Origin: CALOCY01 sp942491975
GTDB taxonomy: Bacteria; Bacteroidota; Bacteroidia; Bacteroidales; Prolixibacteraceae
DNA length: 64,000 nt
Direction of reading: 5' to 3'
NCBI GenBank assembly: GCA_942491975.1
Contig: CALOCY010000004.1
Location: forward strand, 1 to 64,000
Shown: piece by piece, positions 17,886 to 27,798 of the stretch
Layout of the letters: each line of letters begins with the position of its first letter
How positions within the stretch are numbered: the first letter of the stretch is position 1
The notes under the pieces: generated by a model
What the model was told of the DNA's origin: nothing
The model's input: the letters and a program-made list of their open reading frames with translations, nothing else
The model's database searches: none
Translations under genes and position numbers: made by a program

Positions 17886-19772
17886 ATGAAACATATAATC
17901 CTACTTCTCTTTTTGTTGATATATGTGTTGAGTGCAACAGCACAACCGGCGGGTTATTATAACGGGACGTCCGGAAAAACCGGAGAGGAGCTGAAGGGGG
18001 CGTTGCATGAAATTATAAAAGGCCATGTTGACTTTACCTATTCGTTTTCGAAAAATATTTTCAAATACAGTGATCAAGACCCGCAAAACACGGATAATGT
18101 AATCCTGTTTTATACCCGGCGGTCACAGGCAAATGATGATTACGGTACAGATGGAAATTACATTAACCGGGAACACGTATGGGCAAAATCACATGGCGGG
18201 TTTGCTGATATCCGCCCAATGGACAGCGATGTGCATAACCTGCACCCGGCTGATGCATCGGTTAATCAGGCGCGTTCAAATAAAGACTTTGATGACGTTA
18301 CCGGCGGTACGCTTAACAGTGAATCGGGTGCTGAATACAACAGCACCAGTTGGGAACCTTCCGATACAGTGAAAGGGCGGGTGGCACGTACCATTCTCTA
18401 TATGGCGATACGTTATGAAGGTACCGATGGTGAAATTGACCTTGAAGCGGTTGATGAAGTAGACACTTACCCTGCAGCTGAGCACGGAAAATTATCAACA
18501 CTCCTGGAGTGGAACCGCAACTTCCCCCCCGATGCATTTGAACGTCGGCGTAACGACCGTATTTTTGAGGTGCAGCGTAATCGCAATCCTTTTATCGACA
18601 ATCCCGGATTTGCCGATCTGATATGGGGAGAGCAGGCGGCGGAAACTTACCGGATAGGGGATGTAACCATGACCCCGGTACAGCCTGTGGCAGGCGACGG
18701 AATAACCCTGTCGGCAGCAATAGAAGCACCTGAAACGCCCGATCTGTTAAAAGCCTATTGGGGAACAACTTACGATAGTGAAGGAAATTCAGTTGACTTG
18801 GTGCAGGACGGGGGTGTTTATACTGCAACCATTCCTACAACGGCATTTCAGGAAGAGGATACACTCTACTATAAACTGGTGGTAAGTAAAGCAGATGTAA
18901 CCAATCTGTTGCGGGGTAGCTACTGTTTTCCTAAGAATATCCCCGGGGGCGAACTCTCAGCCATTGAGGATATACAGGGAACAGGTAGTGCAAGCCCGCT
19001 TAACGGGCAGGAGGTGACCATTGCAGGCCGTGTAACGGCTAACTTCGATGATAACTTCTATATCCAATCAGGCAAAGCTATACGTTCGGGGATATGTGTC
19101 TATAACGAGATCAAAAAAGGGAAAGTGGGCGACAGCATTGTGGTAACAGCTACGGTAGATGAGTTCAACGGACTGACAGAGGTAACAACTCCATCCTACC
19201 TGTATGTATTCAATGACAATCAGGAAATAAATCCGGTAACGGTTGCTGCTGCGGATATTGATGAAGACTACGAAGGGATGCTGGTAACCATCAATAATCA
19301 ACAAATTAATACCGGCGATCAGGCATTTCAGGCCGGTAAAAATTACAATTTATTGGTACAGGGTGTTGAATTGAGGGTGCAATATGACTCCCGTCTGATT
19401 GACAAACGTGTCCCCGACGAAACAGTCAACATTACCGGGGTTATTGGAGAATATAATGGTACATACCAGATTATGCCACGGGACGAAAACGACATTGAGA
19501 TAGTTACTTCATCTACCGGGAATCAGGAATTTGCTCAACATAAAATATTGCTATATCCCAATCCTGCTGCGGAAAAGGTATTTATACGTGCTGTAAAACC
19601 TGTAAAAAATGTAACACTGATTGATATTGCCGGTTGTGTGGTGCAACAACACTATGTGGGCGAAGATAAAGCAGAGGTGTCACTAGATGGGCTTCAAAAT
19701 GGGATCTATCTGGTAAAAATTCAGTACACCGATGCCGATCTGCAGGTACGAAGACTGGTTATTCGTAAATAA
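17886..19772 (+). CDS. Secreted endonuclease I family nuclease with T9SS sorting domain
   Basis: This is a 628-residue protein with a signal peptide (residues 1-19, ending SATA-Q). The endonuclease I (NucA/NucM-like) domain spans about 20-245 and carries the catalytic-region motifs NREHVWAKSHGG and DVHNLHPADASVNQARSN. Next come an Ig-like segment (about 250-350), an OB-fold-like region (about 365-540), and a C-terminal type A sorting domain from about 555 (LYPNPAAEKVFI to NGIYLVKI). It is therefore predicted to be exported by type IX secretion and to degrade extracellular DNA or RNA. A hairpin terminator follows the stop. Confidence 0.92.
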   Translation: MKHIILLLFLLIYVLSATAQPAGYYNGTSGKTGEELKGALHEIIKGHVDFTYSFSKNIFKYSDQDPQNTDNVILFYTRRSQANDDYGTDGNYINREHVWAKSHGGFADIRPMDSDVHNLHPADASVNQARSNKDFDDVTGGTLNSESGAEYNSTSWEPSDTVKGRVARTILYMAIRYEGTDGEIDLEAVDEVDTYPAAEHGKLSTLLEWNRNFPPDAFERRRNDRIFEVQRNRNPFIDNPGFADLIWGEQAAETYRIGDVTMTPVQPVAGDGITLSAAIEAPETPDLLKAYWGTTYDSEGNSVDLVQDGGVYTATIPTTAFQEEDTLYYKLVVSKADVTNLLRGSYCFPKNIPGGELSAIEDIQGTGSASPLNGQEVTIAGRVTANFDDNFYIQSGKAIRSGICVYNEIKKGKVGDSIVVTATVDEFNGLTEVTTPSYLYVFNDNQEINPVTVAAADIDEDYEGMLVTINNQQINTGDQAFQAGKNYNLLVQGVELRVQYDSRLIDKRVPDETVNITGVIGEYNGTYQIMPRDENDIEIVTSSTGNQEFAQHKILLYPNPAAEKVFIRAVKPVKNVTLIDIAGCVVQQHYVGEDKAEVSLDGLQNGIYLVKIQYTDADLQVRRLVIRK

Positions 19773-19800
19773 ATAACGACATTGTGCTATATATCACTCA

Positions 19801-19841
19801 AAGATGTCATTCTTTTTTTTGAGGGATGGCATCTTTTTTTG
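19801..19841 (+). terminator. Terminator after the endonuclease gene, with recurring loop sequence
   Basis: AAGATGTCAT (19801-19810) pairs with ATGGCATCTT (19826-19835) with one wobble, followed by TTTTT. The loop-side sequence TTGAGGGATGG recurs in hairpins near 62441 and 62885. Confidence 0.7.
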
Positions 19842-19945
19842 CAAAACTTCATTACAAATTTTTAAGAATAGCCCCTTACGTGAAGTTTACGCTAAATAAC
19901 AGGTTTACAAACTATTCTGGGGAGATATTATCGCCCTTTTCTTCT

Positions 19946-19953
19946 TATCTTTG
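19946..19953 (+). promoter_or_regulatory. Candidate -7 box for the glycogen cluster
   Basis: TATCTTTG matches TAnnTTTG and lies 48 nt before the branching-enzyme ATG. No clear TTTG -33 element is at the expected spacing, so this is tentative. Confidence 0.4.
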
Positions 19954-20001
19954 AAGGAGGTTTCTGGGAAAGGACACCATTTTTAATATATATTTTAGTG
20001 T

Positions 20002-22011
20002 ATGACCACCCCTTTACTTGTTCAAAATGATCCGTGGTTAAGGCCTCACGAACGATGGTTTGTGCAATGGCAGCAGGCTGCTTCACGAAAAGAAGCAGAG
20101 CTGACCGGTAATCTGTCGTTGCCTGAATTTGCTGCAGGGCATCACTACTACGGGCTTCATAAAAACGAAAAGGGATGGTGTATACGCGAATGGCTTCCCA
20201 ATGCCACAGAGTTATATTTGATTGGGGAATTTAACGCATGGAATGATAACGAAGAATACCGTTTTTCCCGGTTGGAAAATGGCCAGTGGGAACTGGTGCT
20301 GCCTGTTGAAAAGCTAAAACACCTTGATTTATATGCCCTCTCGGTACACTGGGAAGGGGGCAGTGGAAAACGTATTCCTGCATGGGCACAATATGTGGTG
20401 CAAAATGAAGAAACGTTGATCTTTAATGCCTGTGTATGGGAGCCGTATCAATCGTACCAATGGAAGAAAAAGGTAAAAAGAGAACAACTCGATAATTTGC
20501 TTATCTACGAAGCACATGTGGGTATGGCAGGTGAAGAAGAATGCGTACACACGTATGAAGAATTCAGGTTAAACATGCTGCCTCGCATCAAAAAAGCAGG
20601 TTACACGGCAATTCAATTGATGGCCATTCCCGAACACCCTTACTATGGAAGCTTTGGATATCATGTAGCCAATTTTTTTGCCCCCAGCTCACGTTTTGGG
20701 ACTCCCGACGAACTGAAAGCATTGATTGATGATGCCCATAAAATGGGATTGCAGATTATAATTGACCTTGTACACTCACATGCCGTACGCAATGAGGTAG
20801 AAGGACTGGGCAACTATGACGGTACACGTTACCAGTTCTTTCACGATGGGGCAAGGGGCGAACATCCGGCATGGGATTCGTACTGTTTTAATTACGGAAA
20901 AAACGAAGTGCTGCATTTTCTTTTATCGAACATCCGGTATTGGATGGAGGAATTTCGCATTGATGGGTTTCGTTTCGATGGGGTCACAAGCCTGTTGTAC
21001 CTTGATCATGGGTTAGAAAGACATTTTTCTTCGTACAATGACTACTTCTCGCCCAACGTGGATGCCGAAGCGGTGGTTTACCTGAAACTGGCTAACAAAC
21101 TCATACATGAGTTGAATCCGGCAGCTTTATCCATTGCTGAAGACATGAGCGGAATGCCTGGATTGGCAGCCTCACTGGATGATGGGGGCATAGGGTTCGA
21201 TTACAGGATGGCAATGGGTGTGCCTGACTACTGGATTAAATTGATTAAAGAGCAATCCGACGAGAAATGGGAAGTGGGAAAACTCTTTCATGAACTGACA
21301 TCGTATCGTGCTGATGAAAAAGTGGTCAGTTATGCCGAATCGCACGATCAGGCACTGGTGGGAGACAAAACCATCATATTCCGCCTGATGGACAAGGAGA
21401 TGTATTTTAGTATGCGAAAAGACCAGCAAAACATGCTGGTTGATCGCGGGATTGCATTGCACAAGATAATACGAATGATAACCATTACCTGCGCTGGAGG
21501 TGCCTACCTCAACTTTATGGGCAATGAATTTGGGCATCCCGAATGGATCGATTTTCCCCGCGAAGGAAATGGGTGGTCATACAGGCATGCTCGTCGCATA
21601 TGGAGCATTGCCGAAAACAAAGAATTAAGGTACCATTGGCTCAGCGATTTTGATGAAGCAATGATAAAGCTGGTGAAGAAAAATGAATTGTTGAACACAG
21701 GTACACAGTTGATATTTGACAACACGAATGATCAGGTATTGGCATTTCACAGAGGGGCATACCTTTTTGTATTTAATTTTAATCCGGTCAGCTCATTTGA
21801 AAATTATGGTATCCCGTTAAAACCATCTAAGTATAAGATTGTTTTACATACTGATGAGGCTGTCTTCGGTGGATTTAACCGTGTTGACAAAAAGATATCC
21901 TATCATACCGGGGCATCGGGAAAGTTGGGAAGCCAGCATTACCTGAATTTATACCTGCCTGCACGTACGGCAGTTATCCTTGAAAAACAACAAATTAAAA
22001 AAGCAAGGTAG
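20002..22011 (+). CDS. glgB: 1,4-alpha-glucan branching enzyme, GH13 (eukaryote-like subtype)
   Basis: This 669-residue protein has an N-terminal CBM48-like region (about 50-140, REWLPNATELYLIGEFNAW) followed by the GH13 barrel. The conserved regions are DLVHSH (255-260), DGFRFDGVTS with nucleophile Asp326, AED with acid/base Glu380, and SHDQ with Asp449. The form of region II and the overall layout resemble the GH13_8 group that includes eukaryotic branching enzymes, rather than E. coli GlgB (inference). It introduces alpha-1,6 branches into glycogen. It opens a six-gene plus-strand cluster and ends 3 bp before the GSCFA gene. Confidence 0.92.
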   Translation: MTTPLLVQNDPWLRPHERWFVQWQQAASRKEAELTGNLSLPEFAAGHHYYGLHKNEKGWCIREWLPNATELYLIGEFNAWNDNEEYRFSRLENGQWELVLPVEKLKHLDLYALSVHWEGGSGKRIPAWAQYVVQNEETLIFNACVWEPYQSYQWKKKVKREQLDNLLIYEAHVGMAGEEECVHTYEEFRLNMLPRIKKAGYTAIQLMAIPEHPYYGSFGYHVANFFAPSSRFGTPDELKALIDDAHKMGLQIIIDLVHSHAVRNEVEGLGNYDGTRYQFFHDGARGEHPAWDSYCFNYGKNEVLHFLLSNIRYWMEEFRIDGFRFDGVTSLLYLDHGLERHFSSYNDYFSPNVDAEAVVYLKLANKLIHELNPAALSIAEDMSGMPGLAASLDDGGIGFDYRMAMGVPDYWIKLIKEQSDEKWEVGKLFHELTSYRADEKVVSYAESHDQALVGDKTIIFRLMDKEMYFSMRKDQQNMLVDRGIALHKIIRMITITCAGGAYLNFMGNEFGHPEWIDFPREGNGWSYRHARRIWSIAENKELRYHWLSDFDEAMIKLVKKNELLNTGTQLIFDNTNDQVLAFHRGAYLFVFNFNPVSSFENYGIPLKPSKYKIVLHTDEAVFGGFNRVDKKISYHTGASGKLGSQHYLNLYLPARTAVILEKQQIKKAR

Positions 22012-22014
22012 CCC

Positions 22015-23016
22015 ATGAGTGAATTCAGGACCATAGTAGATATTCCGTCATTTGAATGGAAGGTTGATTACAAAAGCAAGATCATGCTATTGGGTTCGTG
22101 TTTTGCCGAAAACACAGGGGTAAAGCTCAAGCGACTGAAATTCAATGTCGATATGAATCCCTTTGGGATTGTGTACAATCCCGTATCGGTAAAAAACAGC
22201 CTGGATATATTACTTGGACAGCAAACTTTTTCCGGTGATGATCTTTTTGAGCACAACGGACAATGGAACAGTTGGTTGCACCACAGTCGTTTTTCATCAG
22301 TCGACAAGAATGAAGCAATAAATACGATTAATAAACAGATAGCAGAATCTGCCAACTTTTTAAAAGAAGCCGATTCCCTGTTTATCACTTTCGGAACAGC
22401 CTGGGTATATGAACTGAAAAAAACAGGGTTGGTAGTTTCAAATTGTCACAAAGTTCCGGCATCGGAATTTCGCCGTTTTCGGTTAACGCCTGATGAGATT
22501 GTCAACGATTATACCAGGTTGTTGGAGCAACTCCGGGAAATCAACCCCCGGCTGAAAGTGGTATTTACGGTAAGTCCCATACGCCACTGGAAAGATGGTG
22601 CCGTAGAAAATCAACTCAGCAAAGCAACACTGTTGCTCAGTATCGACCGATTGGTTCAACATTTTGGTAAAGATAAAATGGCCTACTTCCCGGCGTATGA
22701 ACTGGTAATGGATGACTTGCGTGATTATCGTTATTATGATGAAGACATGCTACACCCGAACAATGTGGCAGTGAAATATATCTGGCAAAAATTTTGTAAA
22801 AGCCTGATGGCAGAAAAGGAGTATGTCATTATAGACAACATCGAAAAAATAATTCGGGCAGTGGCACATCGCCCCATGAACAAGCAAACACCGGAATATC
22901 ATAAATTTTTAAAACAGCAATTGAAACTGGTGGAAGAATTAATGATAACCTATAACTGGCTTAACCTGAAAGAGGAGAAAAATTACTTTTCTCAAGCCAT
23001 AAGCCAATTTGACTAA
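22015..23016 (+). CDS. GSCFA-domain protein
   Basis: This 333-residue protein has the family-naming motif GSCFAENTG at about residues 27-35. The GSCFA domain is a predicted SGNH-like hydrolase or esterase family common in Bacteroidota. DEDMLHPNNVAVKY at about residues 242-255 resembles the SGNH catalytic Asp-His block. No signal peptide is seen, so it is predicted cytosolic. It is placed 3 bp after the branching enzyme and 49 bp before the debranching enzyme, so it is very likely in the glycogen operon. A role in removing or adding acyl groups on glucan is a guess; the substrate is unknown. Confidence 0.85.
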   Translation: MSEFRTIVDIPSFEWKVDYKSKIMLLGSCFAENTGVKLKRLKFNVDMNPFGIVYNPVSVKNSLDILLGQQTFSGDDLFEHNGQWNSWLHHSRFSSVDKNEAINTINKQIAESANFLKEADSLFITFGTAWVYELKKTGLVVSNCHKVPASEFRRFRLTPDEIVNDYTRLLEQLREINPRLKVVFTVSPIRHWKDGAVENQLSKATLLLSIDRLVQHFGKDKMAYFPAYELVMDDLRDYRYYDEDMLHPNNVAVKYIWQKFCKSLMAEKEYVIIDNIEKIIRAVAHRPMNKQTPEYHKFLKQQLKLVEELMITYNWLNLKEEKNYFSQAISQFD

Positions 23017-23065
23017 GGAAAGCGACTTTTTTGTCTAACATCTAGTGTTCTTAATATCTGATATA

Positions 23066-24994
23066 ATGAGTTATTTAAAATTCGATAAGAAACAACTGGT
23101 TAACCTGGAATACTCGGTTCAGCGTGAAATTCTGCGTTCGAACCGTGCAGGATCGTACTGTTGTACTACCCTTTCGGGATGCAACACACGTAAATACCAT
23201 GGATTGCTTGTTTGTCCCATTGATGAATCGGGAAAAGAGAAACACGTATTGCTTTCATCTCTTGATGAAACAGTCATTCAGCATGATACCCCCTTTAATT
23301 TAGGAATTCATAAGTACGACAAGGAACACTACTCGCCCAAAGGGCATAAGTATATTCGCGACTTTGAATTTGATGTGATCCCTAAAACAACATACCGGGT
23401 AGGAGGTGTTGTACTTACTAAAGAGAGGATACTGGTGGAGGCAGCCCAGCAAGTGCTTGTAAAATACACACTTGAAGAAGCCAATTCCCCAACGACACTG
23501 CAATTCAGGCCTTTTCTGGCATTTCGCAGCCATCATCAGTTGAGTAAAGCCAATTTGTATGCCAACACCAAATACAAATCGGTAAAGAATGGCATTTGCA
23601 TGAAACTGTATGACGGTTACCCCAACCTGCACATGCAATTTTCAAAAGAGGTTGAATTTATTCCTGTACCCCATTGGTACTATAATATCGAATACTACAA
23701 AGAAAAAAACAGGGGATACGATTATCAGGAAGACCTGTTTGTCCCCGGTTATTTTGAAGTACCCATTAAAAAAGGCGAAAGCATTGTTTTCTCTGCATCT
23801 ACCGTTGAAGCAAACCCTGTTTCGTTAAAGCGCAGGTTTACCTCAGAATTGAATAAAAAAACACCGCGTGACAGTTTTTACGGGTGTTTGAAGAACTCTG
23901 CCGGACAGTTTTTTGTGAAAAAAGGGAATAAAATTAACCTCATTGCCGGATATCCGTGGTACAATAACATTATGCGCCAGACATTTATTGCGCTTCCCGG
24001 CTTAACGCTGGTACATGGTGATATGGATACTTTTAAAAAAGTATTAGACACCCAGATTGAAAAACTGCTAAAGCAGTTCGATACCATTACCGGAAAATGT
24101 GGGGTTGATACCCCCCTCTATTTGATATGGGCTATTCAGCAGCTTGATAAATTTACGGGAGACCGGACAACCATTGCCCGGAAGTACCTGAAAACCATCG
24201 GGCAAATCCTCAACAATTTTAAAAAAGGATTGCCGGGCGACACAACCATATTGGATAATGGGTTGATAAACATTGGTGATGTGTCAAAGCCGCTGACATG
24301 GATGAATGCCATTATTGATGAAAAACCGGTGACCCCGCGGGCAGGGATGGTTGTTGAAATAAATGCTCTGTGGTATAATGCCGTATGTTATGCCCTGGAA
24401 TTGGCAAAATTAGTGAAGAGTGATGCGTTGATGGAGCAATGGAAAGGCTGGCCTGAAAAAATGGCGGAATCATTCAACGAAGTTTTCCGGGACGAAAACC
24501 ATGAATATTTAGCTGATACGGCAGGTCAGAATGGAACTGATTGGTCAGTTCGCCCCAATCAGGTTATTGCTACAGCACTGGAATATACCCCACTTACCGA
24601 AGAGATGAAAAAATCGGTACTGGAAGTAGCCCGTCAGCAACTGGTAACCCCAAGAGGCCTTCGGTCATTATCACCACGCAATCCCAAATATGCAGGTGCG
24701 TCGGGAGGAAGCCAGCGTGAACGTGATCTGGCCTTTCATAACGGAAGTGCATTCCCCTGGTTGTTGGCCTTCTTTATTGATGGGTATCTTCAATTGCACA
24801 AAAAAAGCGGCCTGTCCTACATCAAAGAATTGATCGAAAAATTTGAAGAAGAGTTGACTGAACATTGCATTGGTTCGGTATCGGAATTGTATGACGGCAA
24901 CCCTCCGCATAAAGCAAGAGGGGCCATATCACAGGCGTGGAATGTAGGTGCATTGATGTTGGCCTACCATATTATTGAAACGTTTGAAGAATAA
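23066..24994 (+). CDS. Glycogen debranching enzyme, amylo-alpha-1,6-glucosidase (GH133)
   Basis: This 642-residue protein has an N-terminal glycogen-debranching domain (SNRAGSYCCTTLSGCNTRKYHGLL at about 25-48) and a C-terminal amylo-1,6-glucosidase alpha/alpha barrel, including LPGLTLVHGDMDTF, GDVSKPLTWMNA (for example ILDNGLINIGDVS) and VEINALWYNAVCYALE. It hydrolyses the alpha-1,6 stubs of glycogen. The frame extends upstream to 23045, but ATG 23066 starts the conserved sequence MSYLKFDKKQ. In several Bacteroidota this gene precedes the same GT4 and GH57 genes as here. Confidence 0.9.
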   Translation: MSYLKFDKKQLVNLEYSVQREILRSNRAGSYCCTTLSGCNTRKYHGLLVCPIDESGKEKHVLLSSLDETVIQHDTPFNLGIHKYDKEHYSPKGHKYIRDFEFDVIPKTTYRVGGVVLTKERILVEAAQQVLVKYTLEEANSPTTLQFRPFLAFRSHHQLSKANLYANTKYKSVKNGICMKLYDGYPNLHMQFSKEVEFIPVPHWYYNIEYYKEKNRGYDYQEDLFVPGYFEVPIKKGESIVFSASTVEANPVSLKRRFTSELNKKTPRDSFYGCLKNSAGQFFVKKGNKINLIAGYPWYNNIMRQTFIALPGLTLVHGDMDTFKKVLDTQIEKLLKQFDTITGKCGVDTPLYLIWAIQQLDKFTGDRTTIARKYLKTIGQILNNFKKGLPGDTTILDNGLINIGDVSKPLTWMNAIIDEKPVTPRAGMVVEINALWYNAVCYALELAKLVKSDALMEQWKGWPEKMAESFNEVFRDENHEYLADTAGQNGTDWSVRPNQVIATALEYTPLTEEMKKSVLEVARQQLVTPRGLRSLSPRNPKYAGASGGSQRERDLAFHNGSAFPWLLAFFIDGYLQLHKKSGLSYIKELIEKFEEELTEHCIGSVSELYDGNPPHKARGAISQAWNVGALMLAYHIIETFEE

Positions 24995-25044
24995 TTTTTT
25001 GTCTTGATGCATGATACTTGTGTCTTGTATCTAAACTTTAAAGT

Positions 25045-26334
25045 ATGAGAGTATTAATGTTTGGTTGGGAATTTCCTCCACATATTTCCGGGGGGCTTGG
25101 GACAGCATGCTACGGGCTCACCCGTGGTTTGTCGCAACTCGATGACATCAATGTTATTTTTGTAGTCCCCAAAGCGTATGGCGACGAAGATCAGTCTGCC
25201 ATTCGCCTCATAGCAGCAGGAGATATTCCGGTGACCAAAAAAATGATGTTGTTTCGTGATTTGCAACGTAAAATCGATTACTACGAAGTTGACTCTAATA
25301 TTGTACCGTATACTGATCCGGAAGAATTCTGGCAACTCTCATCAAAAAAGCGTAAAGAACAAACACGTTTTATTGAAACCGATGAGCAGGGGCGTATCCG
25401 CTTCTCGGGAAAATACGGAAAAGACCTTATCAAAGAGATATACGGTTATGCATGTGTGGCCGAAACAATTGCTGCTGATAATAAATTTGATGTGATACAC
25501 GCTCATGACTGGTTGGCCTATCCGGCCGGTATAGCAGCCAAAAAAGTATCAGGAAAACCGTTGGTGATACATGTACATGCCACTGACTTTGACCGTAGTG
25601 GGGGAAGTGTCAATCCGCAGGTATTTGCCATGGAAAAAGAGGGGATGGAAGCTGCCGACAAAATTATTACTGTGAGTAACCTTACCCGTGACACGGTGAT
25701 TGAAAAATACGGTATTGATGCCTCAAAAGTGGTGACGGTTTACAATGCCGTAGAACCGGCAGATTATGAATGGAAAGACGCACCTAAAAAGGGGGTCAAT
25801 GAGAAAATTGTAACGTTTCTGGGACGAATAACCATGCAGAAAGGACCGGAATACTTTGTTGAGGCTGCATATCAGGTGCTCAAACGCATGAAAGATGTAC
25901 GGTTTGTGATGGCCGGTAGTGGCGACAAAATGAATGAAATGATCAAACGTGCTGCCGAACTGGGTATTACCGATCACTTTCATTTCACCGGATTCCTGCG
26001 GGGCGATGATGTATTCCACATGTTTGGCATGAGCGATGTATATGTGATGCCCTCCATCTCAGAACCATTTGGCATCTCTCCGCTGGAAGCTATGCAAAGC
26101 GGGGTACCTACCATTATCTCGTATCAATCAGGGGTGTCGGAAATTCTTACGCATGCTGTTAAAACGGATTTTTGGGACATTCATGCTATGGCCGATGCCA
26201 TATACGGGTTGTTAAGCTATCCGGCACTATCGAAAATGTTTAAAAAATACGGTAAAAAGGAGGTTGACAACCTGAAATGGGAGAACTCGGCTGCCCGTAC
26301 CCGTGATGTCTATCTGGCAGCAATGGGGAAATAA
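25045..26334 (+). CDS. GT4-family glycosyltransferase, glycogen synthase-like
   Basis: This 429-residue GT-B enzyme has an N-terminal loop FGWEFPPHISGGLGTA, of the glycogen/starch-synthase type, and a C-terminal nucleotide-sugar site EPFGISPLEAMQSGVP at about 343-358. In Bacteroidota, this GT4 enzyme next to GH133 and GH57 genes is thought to be the alpha-1,4-glucan synthase in place of a classical GlgA. The donor (UDP- or ADP-glucose) cannot be told from sequence. It is 50 bp after the debranching gene; the next gene's best start is 34 bp downstream. Confidence 0.88.
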   Translation: MRVLMFGWEFPPHISGGLGTACYGLTRGLSQLDDINVIFVVPKAYGDEDQSAIRLIAAGDIPVTKKMMLFRDLQRKIDYYEVDSNIVPYTDPEEFWQLSSKKRKEQTRFIETDEQGRIRFSGKYGKDLIKEIYGYACVAETIAADNKFDVIHAHDWLAYPAGIAAKKVSGKPLVIHVHATDFDRSGGSVNPQVFAMEKEGMEAADKIITVSNLTRDTVIEKYGIDASKVVTVYNAVEPADYEWKDAPKKGVNEKIVTFLGRITMQKGPEYFVEAAYQVLKRMKDVRFVMAGSGDKMNEMIKRAAELGITDHFHFTGFLRGDDVFHMFGMSDVYVMPSISEPFGISPLEAMQSGVPTIISYQSGVSEILTHAVKTDFWDIHAMADAIYGLLSYPALSKMFKKYGKKEVDNLKWENSAARTRDVYLAAMGK

Positions 26335-26368
26335 GAAAAATGAATTAAAAAAACATAAAATACACGAT

Positions 26369-27691
26369 ATGAAGGCAGTTTGTTTATACTTTCAGGTACA
26401 TCAACCATTCCGGTACCGCAAATATCGGTTTTTCGACATTGGTAATGATCACTACTACTACGATGATTACACCAATGAAGCAATTTTGAGGAAAGTGGCC
26501 GATAAATGCTACCTGCCAGCCAATGAACTGATGCTCCGGTTGATTAAAAAGCACAAAGGCAATTTTAAGATAGCGTTTTCGTTATCGGGGATTGCAATAG
26601 GGCAATTTCAGTTATATGCACCTGAAGTGATTGACTCGTTCCGTAAACTGGCCGACACCGGATGTGTGGAATTTTTGTCCGAAACCTATTCGCACTCCCT
26701 CTCATCACTGGCCGATTTCAACCTCTTTGAAAAAGATGTAAAGGCACATGATCTGTTGATTGAAAAACTATTTGGACAACGGCCGACTGTTTTTCGCAAT
26801 ACCGAATTAATCTACTCCGATGAAATTGGGAATTATGTGGCAAAAATGGGTTTCAAAGCGATGCTTGCTGAGGGGGCCAAGCATGTGTTGGGGTGGAAAA
26901 GCCCCAACTACCTTTATTGCAATGCCATAAATCCACGCCTGAAAGTATTGATGCGCAACTTCAAGCTGAGCGACGACATTGCTTTCCGTTTCTCCAATCA
27001 GGGATGGAACGAATATCCGCTTACGGCGGAAAAATATGCCAATTGGTTAAATGAATTGGAGCCTCAGGATGAAGTGGTCAACATCTTTATGGACTATGAA
27101 GCATTGGGTGAACATCAATCGGAAAAGAGTGGGATTTTTAATTTTCTGGAAGCATTGCCCAATGCTATTACCAACACCACATCGTTTCAGTTTGCTACAC
27201 CATCGGAGATTACAAAAAAACTGCAACCTATATCGACCGTAAGTGTGCCTAACGCTACCTCGTGGGCCGATGAAGAGCGTGACCTCTCTGCATGGCTGGG
27301 AAATGAACTGCAAAACGAAGCATACGCTAAATTGTATGATTTAAAAGAGCAAGTGGCACAATGTAATGATGAAGACCTGTTGAAAGACTGGTACTATTTG
27401 CAAATAAGTGACCATTTCTATTACATGTGTACAAAATTCTTTAGCGATGGTGAGGTACATAAATACTTCAATCCGTACGAAAACCCGTATGAAGCATTTA
27501 TGAACTACATGAATGTATTCAGCGACTTTCGTATCCGGCTTGATGCGGCAGTACCCAACGATCCGGTAGCCATTGAAATAGCTGCATTGAAAGATGTTAT
27601 TGAAGAAAAAACAAAAAAATTGAAGAAATACGAGCAGGAAATTCGTAAACAAAGATTAAGAAAACAGGGGACTAAAACATCGAAGAAATAA
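26369..27691 (+). CDS. GH57 family alpha-glucan-active enzyme
   Basis: This 440-residue protein begins MKAVCLYFQVHQPFRY, the GH57 first conserved region with the HQP motif. Later conserved regions include SETYSHSL, FRNTELIYSDEIG (likely nucleophile Glu in NTELIY) and FMDYEALGEHQ (candidate catalytic Asp). The C-terminal 45 residues are a lysine-rich coiled coil. GH57 members are alpha-amylases, 4-alpha-glucanotransferases or branching enzymes; the exact activity is open. A longer frame begins at 26303 inside the preceding gene, but ATG 26369 is the better start. Confidence 0.9.
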   Translation: MKAVCLYFQVHQPFRYRKYRFFDIGNDHYYYDDYTNEAILRKVADKCYLPANELMLRLIKKHKGNFKIAFSLSGIAIGQFQLYAPEVIDSFRKLADTGCVEFLSETYSHSLSSLADFNLFEKDVKAHDLLIEKLFGQRPTVFRNTELIYSDEIGNYVAKMGFKAMLAEGAKHVLGWKSPNYLYCNAINPRLKVLMRNFKLSDDIAFRFSNQGWNEYPLTAEKYANWLNELEPQDEVVNIFMDYEALGEHQSEKSGIFNFLEALPNAITNTTSFQFATPSEITKKLQPISTVSVPNATSWADEERDLSAWLGNELQNEAYAKLYDLKEQVAQCNDEDLLKDWYYLQISDHFYYMCTKFFSDGEVHKYFNPYENPYEAFMNYMNVFSDFRIRLDAAVPNDPVAIEIAALKDVIEEKTKKLKKYEQEIRKQRLRKQGTKTSKK

Positions 27692-27798
27692 GACCGGTTT
27701 TTGAATGGTATTTTATTTCTTTGTGCGCTTAAAATGAAATAAAAGACAAATTATCTTAATTGTCTGGAAGTTTAATAATATATATAGAGAGGGAAGAG